A DNA stretch of 39,315 nucleotides. It comes from an uncultured Clostridia bacterium (GTDB lineage Bacteria > Bacillota > Clostridia > Peptostreptococcales > Anaerovoracaceae). The notes below the pieces were generated by a model. It was given only the letters and a program-made list of their open reading frames with translations. It did not search any database and was not told where the DNA came from. Made by a program: the position numbers and the translations under genes. The DNA lies in the NCBI GenBank assembly GCA_934234035.1, contig CAKQHH010000015.1:1-39315 (forward strand), in the 5' to 3' direction. Of the stretch, positions 7,926-16,157 are shown one piece after another (position 1 is the first letter of the stretch; every line of letters starts with the position of its first letter).

Positions 7926-8744
7926 ATGCCATCGCACTACGCCCATTATTATTTTGGAAAAGAAATCATCCGGGTAATGCCGGGAGACGCGAAAGATATC
8001 ATCAACTCCAATGCGGCCAGCATTGATGCCTACATGATGGGACTTCACGGTCCGGATTTTCTGGCATTCTATCGCCCTTGGCACACCAGCCGCTTGAGCC
8101 GAGAAGGCCGTCAGATTCATCATTCTGCCGGAAAGGATTTTTTTGAGAGAGCAACCGGAATTCTCCGAAAGAATCCGTCACCGGAAGCGTACAGTTACGC
8201 ACTGGGATGTGTCACTCATTTTATTCTGGACGCCGCATGCCACCCTCTGGTATCGGAATTCATGAAAGGAACCGGACAGAGCCACGCGAAGATTGAACGG
8301 GACTTCGACAGCTATATCCTCGGAATCTGCCGCAAATCCCCTCGAAAGGTGAACCTGGACCGAGTGTTTCCCCACTCGAAGAAAATCGACGAGCTGATAT
8401 CCGGATTCTACGAGAGCACCAACCGCCGAAACACCCAGGAAGCCATTGAGACCATGAATCGGGTGCTGACCCTGTTCAGTCGCCCCAACACCGCCACGAG
8501 GAATGCTGCCTATCGGATTCTTTCTGCCGTTCCCAGCAGGACCATTCAGAGCCGCCGGGATATGATCTACCGGGACGGAGACGAGAAGCGAACCTCTGTC
8601 AGCAGCGTCAAGCTCTTCGACGCCCTGAACAAATCCGTCATGCCGGCTTCCGCTGAAATGGATGCCTTTATGAACCACGTCCTGCTGGATACTCCACTGG
8701 ACGAAACCTTTGATTTGAACTATCTGGGGGTACTTCCTGAATAA
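7926..8744 (+). CDS. Zinc-dependent phospholipase C family protein
   Basis: This 272-residue protein has the N-terminal histidine and aspartate pattern of the bacterial zinc-dependent phospholipase C fold (PF00882-like): MPSHYAHYYFG at the start, GLHGPDFLAFY near residue 38, RQIHHS, and a central YALGCVTHFILDAACHP with the metal-binding His and Asp. No signal peptide is seen, so it is likely intracellular; real substrates of this branch are unknown. The frame is open further upstream, but AAAGGAGG lies just before the ATG at 7926, right after the promoter. It stands alone, with its own promoter and terminator. Confidence 0.82.
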   Translation: MPSHYAHYYFGKEIIRVMPGDAKDIINSNAASIDAYMMGLHGPDFLAFYRPWHTSRLSREGRQIHHSAGKDFFERATGILRKNPSPEAYSYALGCVTHFILDAACHPLVSEFMKGTGQSHAKIERDFDSYILGICRKSPRKVNLDRVFPHSKKIDELISGFYESTNRRNTQEAIETMNRVLTLFSRPNTATRNAAYRILSAVPSRTIQSRRDMIYRDGDEKRTSVSSVKLFDALNKSVMPASAEMDAFMNHVLLDTPLDETFDLNYLGVLPE

Positions 8745-8761
8745 AATACTCCACACAAAAA

Positions 8762-8788
8762 ACACTGCCTACGCGGCAGTGTTTTTTT
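8762..8788 (+). terminator. Intrinsic terminator
   Basis: An 8-base stem ACACTGCC/GGCAGTGT with a five-base loop and a T run follows the phospholipase-like gene and lies between two convergent genes. Confidence 0.9.
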
Positions 8789-8809
8789 ACACATGTTTAT
8801 TCGAAAAAA

Positions 8810-9262
8810 CTAAGCAATCATCTTCACGCCGAAAGTCAGCCAGGATACAATCAATCCGGCAATGACAACGCCCAGAACCACCGCCGGGAAGGCCTTCTTG
8901 AAATCCAGCTCCATCATGGCCGCTACCAAGCAGCCCGTCCACGCACCGGTTCCCGGCAACGGAATCGCCACCAACAGCATCAATCCGAAAAATTCGTATT
9001 TCTCCACGGTTTCCTTTTTGGATTCCGCCTTCGCTTCCATCTTGCACACAAAAGCGTTCAAGCCTTCACTTTTGGTTCGCAGCCACGCGAACACTCTCTT
9101 GGTAAAAATAATCAGCGCCGGAACCGGAATCAGGTTTCCGATAATCGAAAGAATCAACGCCTGGCTCACGCTGAGACCTTCCACTACGCCATATGGAATG
9201 GCCCCTCGAAGCTCTATGACCGGCACCATCGCCATAAATAATGTTGTAAGTGCAACTCTCAC
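8810..9262 (-). CDS. Small multidrug export family protein (COG2426)
   Basis: This is a 150-residue integral membrane protein with about four hydrophobic segments. The VPVIELRGAIPYGV block near the N-terminus and PLPGTGAWTGCLVA near residue 105 are the hallmarks of the COG2426 'putative small multi-drug export' family; they resemble the re-entrant motifs of DedA-like proteins. The family name rests on weak evidence and the true substrate is unknown. A GGAG-type ribosome binding site precedes the ATG. Confidence 0.82.
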   Translation of the reverse strand: MRVALTTLFMAMVPVIELRGAIPYGVVEGLSVSQALILSIIGNLIPVPALIIFTKRVFAWLRTKSEGLNAFVCKMEAKAESKKETVEKYEFFGLMLLVAIPLPGTGAWTGCLVAAMMELDFKKAFPAVVLGVVIAGLIVSWLTFGVKMIA

Positions 9263-9333
9263 AATTCTCCTCCTTATACAATAACAAGAAAAATCTTATC
9301 ACAGGAAAATGACCGTTTCAAGTTGTTTTGATG

Positions 9334-9364
9334 AAAAAAGGGAACCGCTTTCGCAGTTCCCTTT
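9334..9364 (-). terminator. Intrinsic terminator of the hydrogenase operon
   Basis: A 12-base stem with one mismatch (9337-9348 with 9353-9364) and a four-base loop ends in TTTTTT on the minus strand, about 45 bases after the hydA stop. Confidence 0.88.
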
Positions 9365-9406
9365 CCCTTAATTCTTTTATGAAAATCCAATTCGCTTCAC
9401 CGAATT

Positions 9407-11158
9407 CTAGAAGTCCTTGTTCACCTTTCTCTCCACATACTTGGTGTGCAGAATATGGTGTGCCTTCTCGCTTCCCGGTTCACCGAAGTAGGATTTGTAC
9501 AGTTCGATGATTTCCGGATTCTCGTGAGATTTACGCAGCGGTTTGCTTTTGTCCAGCTCGTACAGTCCCTTTGCACGAAGTGCACGAACGTCTACGAAGT
9601 TTCTGACAGAGGAATCCACGATTGGCTGTCCGCCACCGTTGACGCATCCGCCCGGACATGCCATGATTTCCACGAATGTGTAATTCTTCTCGCCGGAACG
9701 GATTGCATCCAAAACCTTCTTCGCATTGGCCAGACCGCTGGCTACTGCCACGTTCACTTCCAGACCGCCAACGTTGTAGGATGCTTCCTTCACGCCTTCT
9801 ACGCCACGAACATCGGTAAATTCTACGCATTCCAGCTCTTCGCCGGTAATAGTTTCTACTGCCGTTCTCAGTGCCGCTTCCATAACACCGCCGGTTGCAC
9901 CGAAGATAACCGCAGCACCGGTGTAATCGCCCAGAGGGCTGTCATACGGCATTTCCGGCAGGTTGACAAAGTCGATGCCGGCTTCGCTAATCAGGCTGCC
10001 CAGTTCTCTGGTGGTCAGGGAATAATCCACATCCTGTACGCCTGCCGCATCCTGGTCCGGTCTGTCGCATTCGAACTTCTTTGCGGTACATGGCATTACG
10101 GATACCGATACGATCTTGTCTACCGGAATTCCCATGGTTTCCGCGTAGTATGTTTTTACTACCGCACCGAACATCTGCTGCGGAGATTTGCAGCTGGATA
10201 CGTTCGGGAGCAGGTCCGGATAGTAGTGTTCGCAGTACTTAACCCAACCCGGCGAGCAGGAGGTAATCAGCGGCAGTGCTCCGCCGTTCTGAACACGATC
10301 GATCAGCTCGTGAGCCTCTTCCAGGATAGTCAGGTCTGCCGAGAAGTTGGTATCGAATACGCGGTCGAATCCCAGACGGTGCAGTGCAGCAGACATCTGT
10401 CCTTCTACAACGGTTCCGATCGGAAGTCCAAAGCATTCGCCCAGACCCACACGAACGGACGGTGCTGCCTGAACGACAACGAACTTATCCGGATCTTCCA
10501 GTGCAGCCTTAACCTCAGCGGTAGAATCCTTCTCATAGAGGGCACCTACCGGGCAAGCTGCCACGCACTGTCCGCAGTTTACGCAGCTGGTCTCTGCAAG
10601 CGGAAGGTCAAAGGTACTTCCGATGTATGTATCGAATCCACGGTTGTTTGCACCGATTACGCCGATTCCCTGAAGGTTTTCACAGGCTCCCACGCATCTT
10701 CTGCAAAGAATACATTTGTTGTTGTCTCTGACGATGGATTTGGAGCTGGTATCTACGCTAAAAGAATTCTTCTTTCCGGCATAGTAATCCGTATCTGTCA
10801 CGCCGTAGCGCTTGCACAGCTTCTGCAGCTCGCAGTTGTTGTTTCTTACGCATGCCAAACAGTCCATGTTGTGATCGGAAACAATCAGCTGCAAGGTCTT
10901 TCTTCTGGATTCTCTCAGTCTTTCGGTATTAGTGTGTGCCACCATTCCGTCACTTACCGGGAATGCACAAGCGGTTACCAGACCTCTGGCACCCTCCACT
11001 TCACACAGGCACATTCTGCAGGCGCCAATTTCGTTGACGTCTCTCAGATAGCACAGAGTCGGAATGTCAATTCCGGCTGCATGTGCAGCATCCAGAAGAG
11101 TGGAGCCTTCCGGAACTGTGACTTCAATATTATCGATTGTTAATTTGATATCTCCCAT
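9407..11158 (-). CDS. hydA: [FeFe] hydrogenase catalytic subunit (HndD/HydA type)
   Basis: This is the catalytic subunit of an NAD(P)-linked, probably electron-bifurcating hydrogenase that makes or uses H2. In order, its 583 residues hold a [2Fe-2S] domain (C36, C47, C50, C64), a His-Cys3 cluster (H96, C100, C103, C109), two [4Fe-4S] clusters (C149/C152/C155/C159 and C192/C195/C198/C202), the H-cluster domain with TSCSPGW (299-305), MPCTAKKFE (355-363) and CPGGCVNGGGQP (501-512), then a small-subunit-like tail. The ATG at 11158 has GGAGG eight bases upstream and follows the hydB stop closely. TSCSP in place of TSCCP is notable. It is the last gene of hydC-hydB-hydA. Confidence 0.94.
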   Translation of the reverse strand: MGDIKLTIDNIEVTVPEGSTLLDAAHAAGIDIPTLCYLRDVNEIGACRMCLCEVEGARGLVTACAFPVSDGMVAHTNTERLRESRRKTLQLIVSDHNMDCLACVRNNNCELQKLCKRYGVTDTDYYAGKKNSFSVDTSSKSIVRDNNKCILCRRCVGACENLQGIGVIGANNRGFDTYIGSTFDLPLAETSCVNCGQCVAACPVGALYEKDSTAEVKAALEDPDKFVVVQAAPSVRVGLGECFGLPIGTVVEGQMSAALHRLGFDRVFDTNFSADLTILEEAHELIDRVQNGGALPLITSCSPGWVKYCEHYYPDLLPNVSSCKSPQQMFGAVVKTYYAETMGIPVDKIVSVSVMPCTAKKFECDRPDQDAAGVQDVDYSLTTRELGSLISEAGIDFVNLPEMPYDSPLGDYTGAAVIFGATGGVMEAALRTAVETITGEELECVEFTDVRGVEGVKEASYNVGGLEVNVAVASGLANAKKVLDAIRSGEKNYTFVEIMACPGGCVNGGGQPIVDSSVRNFVDVRALRAKGLYELDKSKPLRKSHENPEIIELYKSYFGEPGSEKAHHILHTKYVERKVNKDF

Positions 11159-11172
11159 TTCTGTAACCTCCA

Positions 11173-13062
11173 CTACTTGAATACCACTGCGCCGAAACGG
11201 CAGTTATCCATACATGCTCCACACTTGATGCACTTGTCCGTATCGATGTGATGCGGTTCTTTCACGGAACCGGTAATCGCATCTGCCGGGCAGTTTCTTG
11301 CGCACAGTGTGCATCCCTTACACTTCTCCGGATCGATTTCGTATGTGCACAGAGCCTTACATACGCCGGCCGGACACTTCTTGTCCTGAATATGCGCTAC
11401 ATACTCGTCCCGGAAGAATCTCAAAGTGGACAGAACCGGGTTTGGTGCAGTCTGACCCAGACCGCACAGAGAGTTCGCCTGGATGTACTTTGCCAGCTCT
11501 TCCAGCTTGTTCAGATCTTCCATCTCACCCTTGCCTTCGGTAATCCGTGTCAGGATTTCCAGCATACGTTTTGTACCGATACGGCATGGAGTACATTTTC
11601 CGCAGGATTCACTTACGGTGAATTCCAGGAAGAACTTCGCAATATCTACCATGCAGTTATCTTCGTCCATTACGATCATTCCGCCGGAACCCATCATGCA
11701 TCCGATGCTCTTCAGGGTTTCGTAATCGATTGGAATATCATAATATTTTTCCGGGATACATCCGCCGGAAGGACCGCCGGTCTGTGCGGCCTTGAACTTC
11801 TTGCCCATTGGCACGCCGCCGCCGATTTCTTCAATAACTTCTCTCAATGTGGTTCCCATCGGAACTTCTACCAGACCGGTGTTGTTTACCTTACCGCCCA
11901 GAGCGAATACTTTGGTGCCCGCTGAGCCTTCGGTACCCATGGACCGGAACCAATCCACACCCTTTACGATGATTTCCGGAATATTTGCATATGTCTCTAC
12001 GTTGTTCAGAACGGTTGGCGACTGGAACAGCCCCTTTACTGCCGGGAACGGCGGACGGGTATGAGGCTCTCCACGGTTTCCTTCGATGGAGGTCATCAGT
12101 GCGGTTTCTTCACCGCAAACGAATGCGCCGGCACCCAGTCTCAAGTCGATATCGAAATTGAAATCCGTACCGAAAAGGTTCTTGCCCAGCAGTCCGTATT
12201 CTCTTGCCTGACGAATTGCAATGCGGAGACGATCTACGGCGATTGGATATTCTGCACGAACGTAGATGTAACCCTGATCTGCGCCGATTGCGTATCCGGC
12301 AATGGCCATTGCTTCCAGCACGCTGTGCGGGTCACCTTCCAGGATGGAACGGTCCATGAACGCACCCGGGTCTCCTTCGTCGGCGTTACAGCATACGTAC
12401 TTCTGAACCTGTCCTCTGTTGCCGCAAGCGAATTTCCACTTCTTTCCGGTTGGGAATCCGGCACCGCCACGGCCTCTCAGTCCGCTGTCCAGTACTACCT
12501 GAATGACATCGTCCGGGGACATCTGAGTCAGAGAACGTCCCAGCGCTTCATATCCGCCTCTTCCGATATATTCATCGATATTCTCCGGATCGATCATTCC
12601 GCAGTTCCGAAGTGCGATACGGGTCTGTCTGTTGTAGAACTTGAAATCTTCATCATTTGTACCGTCGGCATTTTCTTCCCGAAGCAGGTACTTAGATGCA
12701 ACATTTCCGCCTTCCACGTGTTCCCGGAAAATGACTTCTGCCTTGTCCGGATTCACTTCTTCATAGAATACGGCACCCGGGTGGATTACTACGATCGGGC
12801 CCTTTGCGCAGAGACCCTGACATCCGGTCTGAATTACCTTGTATTCCTTTTCCTTGCCGGCTACCTTAATCAGTTTCTCAAAACGATCCATAACTTCCTG
12901 GCTGTGGCCGGAATGACATCCGGTACCGCCGCAAACCATAATAAATTTCTCTGGACCGTCACCTTCTACATGTTCCGGAGCTGTTTCTCCCACTCCGCAT
13001 CTTGGACCGATCTGACTCTGCATCCGGTCACGAATGACTTTGAGTTCTTCTAATGATTTCAT
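11173..13062 (-). CDS. hydB: Hydrogenase NADH-binding subunit (NuoF/HndC/HydB type)
   Basis: This flavoprotein moves electrons between NAD(P)H, ferredoxin-type clusters and the hydrogenase subunit. The 629 residues hold an N-terminal thioredoxin-like [2Fe-2S] domain (C44, C49, C81, C85), the NuoF core with the FMN/NADH site (GLRGRGGAGFPTGKKW region near 195), a SLBB-like part, the N3-type [4Fe-4S] site SCGKCTPCR, and a C-terminal two-[4Fe-4S] ferredoxin domain (CKGCTLCARNC and CIKCGACMDNC). This layout is that of bifurcating HydB/HndC. GGAGG lies before the ATG; hydC ends 33 bases upstream and hydA starts 14 bases after its stop. Confidence 0.94.
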   Translation of the reverse strand: MKSLEELKVIRDRMQSQIGPRCGVGETAPEHVEGDGPEKFIMVCGGTGCHSGHSQEVMDRFEKLIKVAGKEKEYKVIQTGCQGLCAKGPIVVIHPGAVFYEEVNPDKAEVIFREHVEGGNVASKYLLREENADGTNDEDFKFYNRQTRIALRNCGMIDPENIDEYIGRGGYEALGRSLTQMSPDDVIQVVLDSGLRGRGGAGFPTGKKWKFACGNRGQVQKYVCCNADEGDPGAFMDRSILEGDPHSVLEAMAIAGYAIGADQGYIYVRAEYPIAVDRLRIAIRQAREYGLLGKNLFGTDFNFDIDLRLGAGAFVCGEETALMTSIEGNRGEPHTRPPFPAVKGLFQSPTVLNNVETYANIPEIIVKGVDWFRSMGTEGSAGTKVFALGGKVNNTGLVEVPMGTTLREVIEEIGGGVPMGKKFKAAQTGGPSGGCIPEKYYDIPIDYETLKSIGCMMGSGGMIVMDEDNCMVDIAKFFLEFTVSESCGKCTPCRIGTKRMLEILTRITEGKGEMEDLNKLEELAKYIQANSLCGLGQTAPNPVLSTLRFFRDEYVAHIQDKKCPAGVCKALCTYEIDPEKCKGCTLCARNCPADAITGSVKEPHHIDTDKCIKCGACMDNCRFGAVVFK

Positions 13063-13095
13063 TATCTTCCTCCATTGCAGTCTTCAATTACTGGT

Positions 13096-13584
13096 TTATG
13101 CATACTTCTTCAAGATATCGGCAACCTGATCCGGAGTAATCTTTCCGTATACATCGCCACCTACAATCATAACCGGAGCCAGTCCGCAGGCTCCTACACA
13201 ACGGCAGGTATCCAGAGAGAACTTTCCGTCCGGTGTGCATTCACCGTCATCGATTCCAAGTTCTTTCTTAACCTCTTCCAGAACCTCGCCGGCACCCTTA
13301 ACGTAGCATGCGGTTCCAAGACAGACAGACACTTCGTACTGTCCCTTTGGAGACATGGAGAACTGTGCGTAGAATGTAGCCACGCCGTAAATCTTCTCCA
13401 TTGGGATTCCGGTCTCATCTGAAATAATTTTCTGCACCTGATATGGTAAATATCCGTAAATCTCCTGCGCTGCCTGCATGATCGGCATCAGAGATCCCTT
13501 TTCACCTTTGTGCTCTGCAATTCTTTTGCGGAGTTCAGTTTCCTGTTCCGCTGTGCCTTTGAAAGGAACATTTGAAACTTTCAT
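13096..13584 (-). CDS. hydC: Hydrogenase [2Fe-2S] subunit (NuoE/HndA/HydC type)
   Basis: A thioredoxin-like [2Fe-2S] protein of 162 residues, the small electron-transfer subunit of the hydrogenase complex. The four cluster cysteines are C88, C93, C129 and C133 (CLGTAC and CVGAC), followed by the conserved GLAPVM. The frame stays open upstream, but AAGGAGG ten bases before the ATG at 13584 fixes the start. It is first in the operon, directly behind the promoter at 13634-13661. Confidence 0.93.
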   Translation of the reverse strand: MKVSNVPFKGTAEQETELRKRIAEHKGEKGSLMPIMQAAQEIYGYLPYQVQKIISDETGIPMEKIYGVATFYAQFSMSPKGQYEVSVCLGTACYVKGAGEVLEEVKKELGIDDGECTPDGKFSLDTCRCVGACGLAPVMIVGGDVYGKITPDQVADILKKYA

Positions 13585-13633
13585 CAGAATTATACCTCCT
13601 TGTTTTGACATACAAATACACCTTGTATTATTC

Positions 13634-13682
13634 ATTATACAATTATATAATGAGTTTGCAAGAATTGTTATAACTCTAACTA
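13634..13682 (-). promoter_or_regulatory. Hydrogenase promoter with Rex-like site
   Basis: On the minus strand TTGCAA (13656-13661) and TATAAT (13634-13639) are 16 bases apart. Just upstream, TTGTTA-TAACTC-TAACTA (13665-13682) fits the redox regulator Rex consensus TTGTTA-N6-TAACAA with one mismatch. Rex is known to control hydrogenase and fermentation genes in Clostridia; control here is inferred. Confidence 0.6.
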
Positions 13683-13796
13683 AATTTATTCCATATAGTC
13701 ATATATGAACAGAAATTTGATTGAATAGAATTAAACAAAGTAAATTGTCACTTAAAAATATTTTATCAATAGTGTTGTAAATGCAAGGAGGAAGTT

Positions 13797-14162
13797 ATGG
13801 TTTTAAAAGAAGTGGTAAACCTGCTGGATGCCGAAGTTTTAACGGGAAACAGCGATCCGGAACTGGAATTGAACAGCGCATTTTCCTCGGATATGATGAG
13901 TCATATGTTAGCCTATTCTAACGATAAATCCATCTTAATTACAGCTTTATACAATCCGCAAGTTCTACGTACAGCAGACTTGATGGGGATTTCCTGTGTA
14001 ATTTTTATCGGACGCAGCGAACCGGATCCGGCCTTGATTAAGCTGGCGGAATCCCTCGGTGTCACCATCGTGCAGTCCCCTTATTCCATGTACGTCACCT
14101 GCGGCATTCTCTTCTCCAACGGATTGCAGGGCGCATTCCAGAACGAACAGGAGAGAAAATAA
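13797..14162 (+). CDS. DRTGG-domain protein
   Basis: This 121-residue protein fits the DRTGG fold, the small domain found in some phosphotransacetylases and in stand-alone proteins near hydrogenase and complex I-like genes of Clostridia. It has an alternating beta/alpha pattern with NSDPELELNSAFSSDMMSHML at the front and GISCVIFIGR in the middle. AAGGAGG precedes the ATG. It is read away from hydC, with about 210 bases between the starts, and ends two bases before the carboxypeptidase gene, so those two form an operon. A sensing or regulatory role for the hydrogenase is a guess. Confidence 0.72.
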   Translation: MVLKEVVNLLDAEVLTGNSDPELELNSAFSSDMMSHMLAYSNDKSILITALYNPQVLRTADLMGISCVIFIGRSEPDPALIKLAESLGVTIVQSPYSMYVTCGILFSNGLQGAFQNEQERK

Positions 14163-14163
14163 A

Positions 14164-15153
14164 ATGATTTATCCGAAATTTCTCCGGTCCGGAGACACCA
14201 TCGGCATCTGCGCACCCAGCGCCGGTGTGGGCCACAAAATAGAATCCTTCGATCAATCCCTCTCCGTGCTCAAGGGAGAAGGCTACCGCATCCGAGAAAC
14301 CGCTGCTGTGCGAAACAATTCCGACCGTTCCGCCTCCGGTGCCGTTCGCGGTGAGGAATTGCAGGAACTCGTCGAGGATAAAAACATCTCCGCCATTCTC
14401 TCCGCTTCCGGCGGGGACTACGCTCCGGAGATGCTGCCGTACGTGGATTGGAATCAAATCCGAGAAAATCCGAAATGGATCATCGGTGCCAGTGACCCCA
14501 CCAACCTTCTTTTTCCAATCACCACGAATCTGGATATCGCCACCATGTACGGATTCAATGCGGGTACCTTTGACTGGCAGCCCCTGCACCCTTTTCAGGA
14601 ACGGATGCTTCGGGTCCTGAAAGGTGACATTGGAACCCAAGAGTCCTTTCAATATTATGATGACAAAAAGGATTTCAGCGATAATCCCGTCCTGGAAGGA
14701 GAAGTGTACTGGGACAGCCGGTTGGACGGTGAGAAAGAGCCGGTGGCCTTTGAGGGAAGGCTGATTGGCGGATGCATTGACTGCATCGGAAAGCTGATCG
14801 GTACGCCTTACGACGGCACCCATAAATTCTTAGACCGCTACGCCTCGGAAGGGATTGTGTGGTACTTCGATCCTTTTGCCATGAATGCGGAAACCCTGTA
14901 CCTCACCATGCTTCAGATGAAAGCCTGCGGCTATTTCCGCGGTACGACCGGAATTCTCTTCGGGCGGGTGATGTTCGACGGCGGTTCGTCGGATGAGGAG
15001 TATCTGGATCTGCTCAATCGATGCTTCGACGTTCCGATTGTATGGAACTGCGATATCGGTCACGTGAAGCCTTGCATGACGCTGATAAACGGTTCGGTCG
15101 CAAAGGTTCAATGCCGGGACGGAATCGGTACAATAGAAATGAGACTGGAATAA
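14164..15153 (+). CDS. S66-family (LD-carboxypeptidase/MccF-like) peptidase
   Basis: This 329-residue protein has the S66 serine peptidase layout: an N-terminal GDTIGICAPSAGV block, the nucleophile S110 in IIGASDPT, the GRLIGGCIDCIGKLIGTP loop near 199-214 and the final catalytic histidine H300 in CDIGH. The expected glutamate of the triad seems to be Asp236 (WYFDPF where LdcA/MccF have LFLED). LdcA trims tetrapeptides of recycled cell wall; MccF cleaves microcin C-like acyl-adenylates. There is no signal peptide, so it acts in the cytoplasm. It starts one base after the DRTGG stop with GGAGAG upstream, and its stop codon lies in the loop of a terminator. Confidence 0.82.
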   Translation: MIYPKFLRSGDTIGICAPSAGVGHKIESFDQSLSVLKGEGYRIRETAAVRNNSDRSASGAVRGEELQELVEDKNISAILSASGGDYAPEMLPYVDWNQIRENPKWIIGASDPTNLLFPITTNLDIATMYGFNAGTFDWQPLHPFQERMLRVLKGDIGTQESFQYYDDKKDFSDNPVLEGEVYWDSRLDGEKEPVAFEGRLIGGCIDCIGKLIGTPYDGTHKFLDRYASEGIVWYFDPFAMNAETLYLTMLQMKACGYFRGTTGILFGRVMFDGGSSDEEYLDLLNRCFDVPIVWNCDIGHVKPCMTLINGSVAKVQCRDGIGTIEMRLE

Positions 15154-15170
15154 TCCAGCCTCATTTTTGT
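15139..15170 (+). terminator. Intrinsic terminator overlapping the carboxypeptidase stop
   Basis: An 11-base stem with one mismatch (15139-15149 with 15154-15164) carries the TAA stop in its four-base loop and runs into TTTTTGTTTT. Confidence 0.85.
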
Positions 15171-15191
15171 TTTCCGTTATTTCTTGAAGTA

Positions 15192-16085
15192 TTACTCCAA
15201 ATGCTTTTTAAAGTTGCCCACAACCCGTTCGCCATCGTTCAGCATGATGAAGGCATGGGGATCTTTTTCCTGCACTAAGGTTTGCAGGTGATAAACCTCG
15301 TACTTGGTGATGGCCACCACCATGATGTGCACGTTCTCCTCGGTATAAGAGCCGGTTCCTTCCCATTTGGTGACGCCTCGTCCCATGTCCGTGGTGATGA
15401 GCTTGTCGATTCCATCCACCTTCGTGAAAATCAGCACCTCGGTGTTGATGTTCTGCGTATGCATCCGATCCATGAAGCTGGAGCGAACAGTGGTATAGAT
15501 AAAGGAATAGATGGCAATCTGAATATTGAACACCAACAGACAGATTCCGTATACCGCCACGTTGAACAGCACGTTGATTCTTCCCACACTGGTATTCGGG
15601 TGGGTCTTGGACATGCAGACACCGATGATATCCGAACCGCCGGTGGAGCTTCCGCCTCGCAGAATGATTCCGGATCCCACACCGCCGATGACGCCTGCCA
15701 CTACACAAGCGGACAGGTAATCGTTGAACAATGGCTTGGCCGGTACCGGAACCAGCGTCAGACAGAGGGAGGACATTCCGATGGAAATCAGGGATTTAAT
15801 CGAGAACTTAATTCCCACCGCCCGATACGCGTAGTAAAACAGCGGCACGTTCATGAGAAAGTAGATGATACCGGTGAGGTCCATTCCCGGAGGTCCGGAG
15901 AAATGCAGCACCTTAACGAAGAACAGACGCAGTAGCTGCGCCATTCCCAGGAACCCGCCGTTGTACAGGCTCATCGGGGTAATCAGCACGTTAATGCTCA
16001 CCGCATAGATAATGTTTCCTAAAATGATATAACAGAAATTTGCGAAGGCAGAAAACTTGTCTTCAAATTGATCTAACCAATTCAT
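15192..16085 (-). CDS. YitT family membrane protein (first copy)
   Basis: A 297-residue protein with about five or six hydrophobic segments in the N-terminal two thirds (YitT/DUF161) and a C-terminal soluble DUF2179 domain (from about residue 215, reading TEVLIFTKVDGIDKLITTDMG). GGSSTGGSDIIG is the typical family loop. Function is unknown. The only usable in-frame start is the ATG at 16085, which has no Shine-Dalgarno sequence next to it: AAGGAGAG lies about 48 bases upstream, with a perfect hairpin in between (16095-16127). It follows ppdK on the same strand, 72 bases after its stop, and may be cotranscribed. Confidence 0.85.
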   Translation of the reverse strand: MNWLDQFEDKFSAFANFCYIILGNIIYAVSINVLITPMSLYNGGFLGMAQLLRLFFVKVLHFSGPPGMDLTGIIYFLMNVPLFYYAYRAVGIKFSIKSLISIGMSSLCLTLVPVPAKPLFNDYLSACVVAGVIGGVGSGIILRGGSSTGGSDIIGVCMSKTHPNTSVGRINVLFNVAVYGICLLVFNIQIAIYSFIYTTVRSSFMDRMHTQNINTEVLIFTKVDGIDKLITTDMGRGVTKWEGTGSYTEENVHIMVVAITKYEVYHLQTLVQEKDPHAFIMLNDGERVVGNFKKHLE

Positions 16086-16094
16086 AACATCAGC

Positions 16095-16127
16095 ATAGGG
16101 TGAAACAGTATTTCTGTTTCACCCTAT
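16095..16127 (-). promoter_or_regulatory. 14-bp hairpin between Shine-Dalgarno sequence and yitT start
   Basis: A perfect 14-base stem (16095-16108 with 16114-16127) and a five-base loop lie between AAGGAGAG (16134-16141) and the ATG at 16085. No T run follows on the minus strand, so it is a poor terminator for ppdK. A ten-codon frame from GTG at 16122 to TGA at 16090 also uses this ribosome binding site and ends just before the yitT start. Confidence 0.6.
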
Positions 16128-16157
16128 CCCTAACTCTCCTTTTTTTAACTATGAGTT

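Noticed and set aside
9446..11143. A 565-residue frame antisense to the hydrogenase gene
   Set aside because: Same reason: shadow of a cysteine-rich, strongly biased gene.
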